Source: Platerodrilus igneus
Taxonomy: Eukaryota; Arthropoda; Insecta; Coleoptera; Lycidae
Direction of reading: 5' to 3'
Assembly: GCA_036346225.1 (NCBI GenBank)
Contig: JARFIW010001469.1
Span: 13,610,001 to 13,674,000 of the forward strand
Length of the DNA: 64,000 bases
Part shown: positions 59,441-64,000 of the stretch, piece by piece
How the letters are laid out: every line of letters begins with the position of its first letter
Numbering within the stretch: the stretch's first letter is position 1
Program-made: the position numbers and the translations under genes
The notes under the pieces: model-generated
The model's database searches: none
Told to the model about the DNA's origin: nothing
The model's input: only the letters and a program-made list of their open reading frames with translations

Positions 59441-62400
59441 GGTATGTGAAGGGTGTTAAGCAGCCTGTGGCTGGCAAGGATCCCCAACACTTAGACATTT
59501 GCCGTATTAATCGTTTTCAAGTAAATCCTTTCGCACAATTAACATTAGTTGGGAGTATTGCAAAACCAATATCTGTAGTTGTTTGTAATAATCAAAATGT
59601 TTAAGTACTGTTATTATTTTTGTTATTAGATTTTCCATCTTGCGACTGGTTGGAAGTATACCTACAGTGATTTCTATTCTGAGCTAGCCTACACATTTCC
59701 CTGAAATTCTCACAGCCTACATCTTTCAGTATCTGTGTGCAGTAGTCTAACCTAGGTCTACCTCTATTTCTCTTTTTTCCTATCTCTGTTTCTAATATAT
59801 TCCGCACTATTTCCTCATGTCTTAGTAAGTGGCCTATCATCCTATCTCTCTTATTTTTTACCGTTTTTCACATAATTTTTTCTTCCCCTACCATTTCTCG
59901 TACCTCTTTGTTCTTAACTTTGTATGTCCATTGTATCTTCATCATACGCCTGTAGCACCACATTCCCTAGGTCTCTACCTTTTTATGGTCTGCTTCTCCT
60001 ACTGTCCAGGCTTCACAGCCATACAGTGCTGTGCTCCAAACATATGTTTTAAGCAATCTTTTACTTGTTTCTATGTTTGTGGTCTTTGAACACAGTAGTT
60101 GCTTTTTCTTGTTAAATGTAGCACGACCTTGTGATAATCTTTGTTTTATATGTTTTGTGCTTTTCCCATCTTGCGTTTTTTAACTTCCTAGGTATCAGAA
60201 GTCCTAAACCTCTTGTAAGTTCTCGTTACCTGCTTGTATTCTTGTTTTTGATTTATTTTCCCTTCTTTTGCATACTAGAACTTTAGTTTTATTTTTGTTA
60301 ATTTTCATACCATACCTTTCCGTTAGAACTGTTTACATTTCATTAAAAGCAGCTTCTAATTCTTCTTTGCTAGATGCTATTACCGTTATATCATCTGCAA
60401 ATCTAAGTATATCAATCTTTTGTGTCTGCATATTAATTCCAAATGTCTTCCTGCATTTGACAGTATTCATTGCCTCTTCTATATACAAGTTAAAAATTAA
60501 TGAGGATAAGGCACATCCCTGTCTCACCCTTTTCCTAATATTTACTTCTTTACTTTCTTGCTCTAATTCTATTACCTCCGTTTGCTCTTATAAGCAATAT
60601 ACTATCCGTCTATCCCTAAAACTTATTCCAATCTTTTTGAGTATTTCGAACATTTTTTCCATTTTACATTGTTTCCAGATCTACAAACCCCATTCTTTGT
60701 TGTTTTCTCCATTATCACCCTCAGAGCTAAAATAGCCTCCCGTGTTTCCCTGTTTCGCCTAAACTCAAATTGATCTTCTCCCAGTATTTCTTCAGCGCGT
60801 TTTTCCATTCGTCTTTGTACAATTCTAGTTAATATTTTTAAAATGTGTGCTGTCAAGCTTATTGTTCGAAAATTTTCACATTTATCGGCGCCTCTTTTTT
60901 TTGGTAAAGTTACTATGATGTTACGTTTGAAATCTTTGGGTATCTCGCCTGTCTCATACATATAGCTTACAAGTTGGAAGAGATGCTCTGTTACTGCTTA
61001 CTAGTCGGAAGAGACCTTCTGTTATTGCTTGTCCATCGGCTTTTAAAGTATCTGTTTGCATCTTATCTGTACCCTGCGACTTACGATTTTTCTTTAATGC
61101 TAATTCAAACTTATCTTTAAGTATAGGATATCCCAGGTCATCATTTTCAATGTCTCATTCCTGTTCTAATGCTGCTAATTCCTCTCCTGAATATAAATTC
61201 CTTATATATTCCATCTAGCTACTTTCTTTACATTTTCAATAATGACGTTTCCACCCGCATCCTTTCTATTTTTGCTATATGGTTTTATATCCCTAAAATT
61301 TATTCTAATTAATTTGTATGCTTCGTCTGTCTTTCCTCTTTCCATCTTAGTTTGTACCTCGTTGCACTTTCCATCAATCCACTGTTCTTTAGCTTTCTGC
61401 ATTTGCGACTAATCTCCCATTTTATAGCTTTGTATCTCTGGTTTCTTGTTTTGTCTGATCTATTTTTGTATTTTCGTCTTTCTTCTATAAAATTCAGGAT
61501 ATCCTTAGTTATCCATGTTTTTTTTTCTTTTTGTGTATACCCCAGAATATCTCTGGCCGCCATGTCTAAGCTGGATTTAATGTTATTTCATTCTGTTTCT
61601 ACTTCCTTGGTATCAGAAATTTTCCCAATACCTTTCAGCAATTCATTTGACTTTTTTTTCAAATCTTTCGTAGATATCTTTATCTTTTAGCTTCTCGAAG
61701 TCAAAGTGCCTTTTTCCGTTCCTCTTTTTCAGATTTTTAAATTTAAGTGCGGCCTTCATAATTGCCATGTTGTGGTCAGTTTCTATATCTGCTTCCGGGT
61801 AGCTTCTACAGTCTTTTACTTGATTTCTAAATCGTTGTCGAACAATAATGTAATCTATTTGATATCTTCCTGTATCTCCTGGCATCTTCTTCTTCTTCTT
61901 CGTCTTCTAGCATGATGTTGAAATAAATATTTGTGATGAGTAAGTTGTTCTTGTCGCAAAATTCTACTAACCTATTTTCCCTGTCATTTCTCGTGCCTAC
62001 ACCAAATAAACCTACTATCGCTCCTTCCCTATGCTCACCTACCACTGCATTAAAATCCCCCGTAATTATTAAAATTTCATGTCCTTTAATGTATCTTAGT
62101 ATGTCTTCGATATCTTTGTAGATCGCCTCTACCTCTTTCTTACTGTAGCTAGAGGTAGGCATGTATACTTGTATTATTACTGTATTTACAGGTTTAGATT
62201 CACATCTAACCATGGGTACTCTTTCGTTCTTCTGTAAATAGTTTTCTACACGACGTCCTATCTTTTTTCGTAAAACTATCCCCACGCCCGAATTTCCTTT
62301 CTCTGTTCTTGTATGAATTACCTTGAAGTCTCCACTCCAAAAATCCCCCGCCTCTAGCCAGCGGACTTCGCTAATTCCTACTATGTCTAGTGCTAACCTC

Positions 62401-63369
62401 TCCATTTCGAGTTTCAGGTCCTTTAGCTTACCTAGTTGTTTCATACTTCTAAGATTCCACACTCCGACTTGCAGAATGTTGACGGATCTTTTTCTATTCT
62501 CTTGGATCACATCCCCCGAAGTAGTCCTCTCCCAGAGATCCGAATGGGGGACTATTTTATCTCGGAAATTTTTAATCCATGTTTAACAATTTCTGTACGC
62601 AGTGTACTTGGGAGGTAATGTGGTGGTTTCCCGTTGACTTCCACATCGCAATAGTGTGTCTTAGAATGTCATGCCGGCCCCTATGGTCTTGCCACTCTAA
62701 GTACCGAAAAAGCTGCTGACCTTTTTCGGGGACCTGTCTTAGTCTGGTTCCTTACTAAAGACTCCACTAATTTGGTTAAACCTATAGTTCGGCTCTTTAG
62801 CTCATTGAAAGGCGCAAGCTATTCTACCTGTTCTAGTATTTTAGAATGTCGCCAAGGTGCAGGTCCGTTCAGAATGATCTACAGAGCCATGCGTTGGAAA
62901 AAACGTGGTGATGGAAAAATGCTCTATATGGCTGTGTTTCTTTACAAGTTCTTCTCCTCTAAAAGTCCGTCTTATTTAAACACGAAATTCCATCCCCTAT
63001 CAAACCGTAGTCATAATACGAGATGTGTCGATTTGCTGGCGGTTCCTGTTCATCATACTCTAATCTTTTATTAATGTTTTCGTGTTGCTGGCACTCTCTT
63101 TTGAAACTCAATTTCGCGCCCCAACAAATTGTAGCTTTCGCAGACTTTTCCTTGAACGCCTTCTGTAGATGGATAACATAATAGACTTTACTCTTTGTTA
63201 CCGCAGTAGTCCATTTCATTGCTTCCGCTCACCTTATTTCTGATTGTATGATTATGATTTACTTATTTATCTGATTTTGTAATGTTTTGAAAGAAATGGG
63301 TTACTATGTGCCGACCCCTCAAGTTAAGTTGAAGACGGGAGCTTAGTTGCTCCAATCTCGCTTAAGGAT

Positions 63370-63725
63370 GGCAGTGTAATATAACATTATTTGGTTTACA
63401 GCTTACGACTTTCTATGTTAGCTCTTTAATAATAAAGGCGAAAATACACACATACCTCCATAGCAAAAATGCGAATGCGCGATATTATAGTAAGAGGTCG
63501 TAAGGGATTATTGACGAAACTTAAAACCGTGGATTCATTTTACTTTACAATTAGGACTACAATTTCTAAAAATTATTTCATTAAACGAAATTGACTAAAT
63601 GTATAATGTAGGTCTTTATAATAATTTAGAAGTTAATAAGGGCAATTGAAAAGCAGTTTGCCTTAATTAAAAAAATTCACTACATACAAATCAATGCACC
63701 ATCTGAAACTTGTGAGCCATAAGAA
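63370..63725 (+). promoter_or_regulatory. upstream region of odorant receptor, shared with 20210-20550
   Basis: About 350 bases between the jockey-type 3' end and the receptor ATG, clearly homologous to 20210-20550 (for example AAAAATTATTTCATTAAACG and GGTCTTTATAATAATTT). Both receptor copies thus carry the same proximal upstream DNA. No specific binding site can be named. Confidence 0.45.
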
Positions 63726-64000
63726 ATGAAACATTTGCACCTTAAAATATCTATTCTTACTTTAAGCACCGTTGGCTTTTGGCCTTTACAATTCAGCAAT
63801 AAATGCTGCACCGCCGTTTACAAGGTTTACCATATAATTATAATAAGCATTTACGTAATATTTGTTTTAACTCAGTACGTTGAACTTTATACAATGGACA
63901 AAAACTGGCAAGGAATTACCAGTGTGTTGGCTGTAAGCTTATTTTTGACGATTGGTCTTATAAAAGTGTATGTTCTGAGCAGTTCCCGCGTAATAACGTT
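63726..64000 (+). CDS. odorant receptor (7tm_6), 5' part, runs off the window
   Basis: Second intact-looking copy of the receptor at 20551. It starts MKHLHLKISILTLSTVGFWP and stays open for 91 codons to the window edge. By eye about 71 of 91 residues match the first copy; most changes are conservative hydrophobic swaps in the membrane segments, while YTMDKNWQ and VYVLSSS are kept. The start is fixed by the shared ATG and the homologous upstream sequence. It lies about 350 bases after the jockey-type copy J3, as the first receptor follows J1. No stop is seen, so it could be the functional member of the cluster. Confidence 0.85.
   Translation, partial: MKHLHLKISILTLSTVGFWPLQFSNKCCTAVYKVYHIIIISIYVIFVLTQYVELYTMDKNWQGITSVLAVSLFLTIGLIKVYVLSSSRVIT

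Larger units (their letters stand above)
57957..62874 (-). mobile_element. RTE-type non-LTR retrotransposon, copy B
   Basis: Second copy of the RTE seen at 44079-51481, inserted in J3; TCTACAATGCC on the left and TCTACAGAGCC on the right look like its target duplication. Endonuclease is one long frame (62510-61827) with VGVWNLRSMKQ, GISEVRWLEAGDFWSGDF and ITGDFNAVVGE. Its end is scrambled by a (CTT)n expansion at 61884-61900. RT at 60961-60623 (GEDQFEFRRNRETREAI) and 60527-60333 keeps FADD. The C-terminal GHLLRHEEIVRNILETEIG is at 59840-59601, followed by tail units down to the (CAT)n end at 57957. Two SINEs lie in the tail. Better preserved than copy A. Confidence 0.85.
52520..63370 (+). mobile_element. 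jockey-type retroposon copy J3, split by two large inserts
   Basis: Pieces 52520-52861, 57633-57950 and about 62875-63370 join in the order of J1. First is the palm with YADNVQIYYHF (the catalytic YADD changed to YADN) and the region after it. Then the segment homologous to J1 19505-19680. Last is the RT C-terminal tail (KSPSYLNTKFHPLSN) plus 3' sequence leading into the odorant receptor upstream region. Interrupted by the Mag-like gypsy element and by RTE copy B. The left limit coincides with the 5' end of the CR1-like element. Confidence 0.75.

Overview
This is a stretch of insect nuclear DNA. It is AT-rich, has no bacterial-style gene packing, and is dominated by eukaryotic transposable elements in many stages of decay. 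The clearest host signal is an insect odorant receptor (7tm_6 family) present three times in the same orientation. Introns of 43 and 47 bases and the mix of RTE, CR1/jockey, R1, Penelope, Mag-like gypsy and Tc1/mariner relatives would fit a beetle, but the order is an inference and I cannot name a species.

Layout. 0.5-2 kb: a broken Tc1/mariner-superfamily transposase with an unusually long D-to-E spacing (82 residues). 2.4-5 kb: an odorant receptor scrap, GC-richer tandem repeats, and duplicated 3' ends of an R1-like retroposon. 5-14 kb: three unrelated gypsy-type LTR element remnants and a mariner scrap. 15-21.6 kb: a jockey-type retroposon copy (J1), itself hit by an R1-like element and a short insert, followed by the best odorant receptor locus (three exons visible, one homopolymer frameshift, last exon not found). 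21.7-26 kb: an LTR element reduced to gag and protease. 26.6-27.5 kb: palindromes and tRNA-like repeats. 28.7-30.3 kb: second jockey-type copy (J2). 30.6-32.3 kb: a Penelope-like element. 33.6-38.6 kb: scattered exons of a host-like gene of the SAM-domain 'uncharacterised protein' type, minus strand. 40.7-52.5 kb: a CR1-like element split by an RTE copy, which is itself split by a 3.1 kb hAT-like element with GC-rich ends. 52.5-63.4 kb: third jockey-type copy (J3), split by a full-length Mag-like gypsy element (LTRs, 5-base target duplication) and by a second RTE copy carrying two tRNA-derived SINEs. 63.7 kb to the end: the start of a second, still open odorant receptor gene.

How it fits together. 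The blocks at 15.0-21 kb and 52.5-64 kb look like one duplicated unit (jockey-type remnant plus odorant receptor) that drifted apart through repeated nested insertion. Target-site duplications and uninterrupted paralogous 'empty sites' inside the window allow much of the insertion order to be read directly. I found no operon, CRISPR array, confident tRNA or rRNA gene, and no clearly new biochemical system. The most useful leads are the receptor cluster, the SAM-type gene, the 82-residue-spacing transposase, the GC-ended hAT-like element and several long hairpins.
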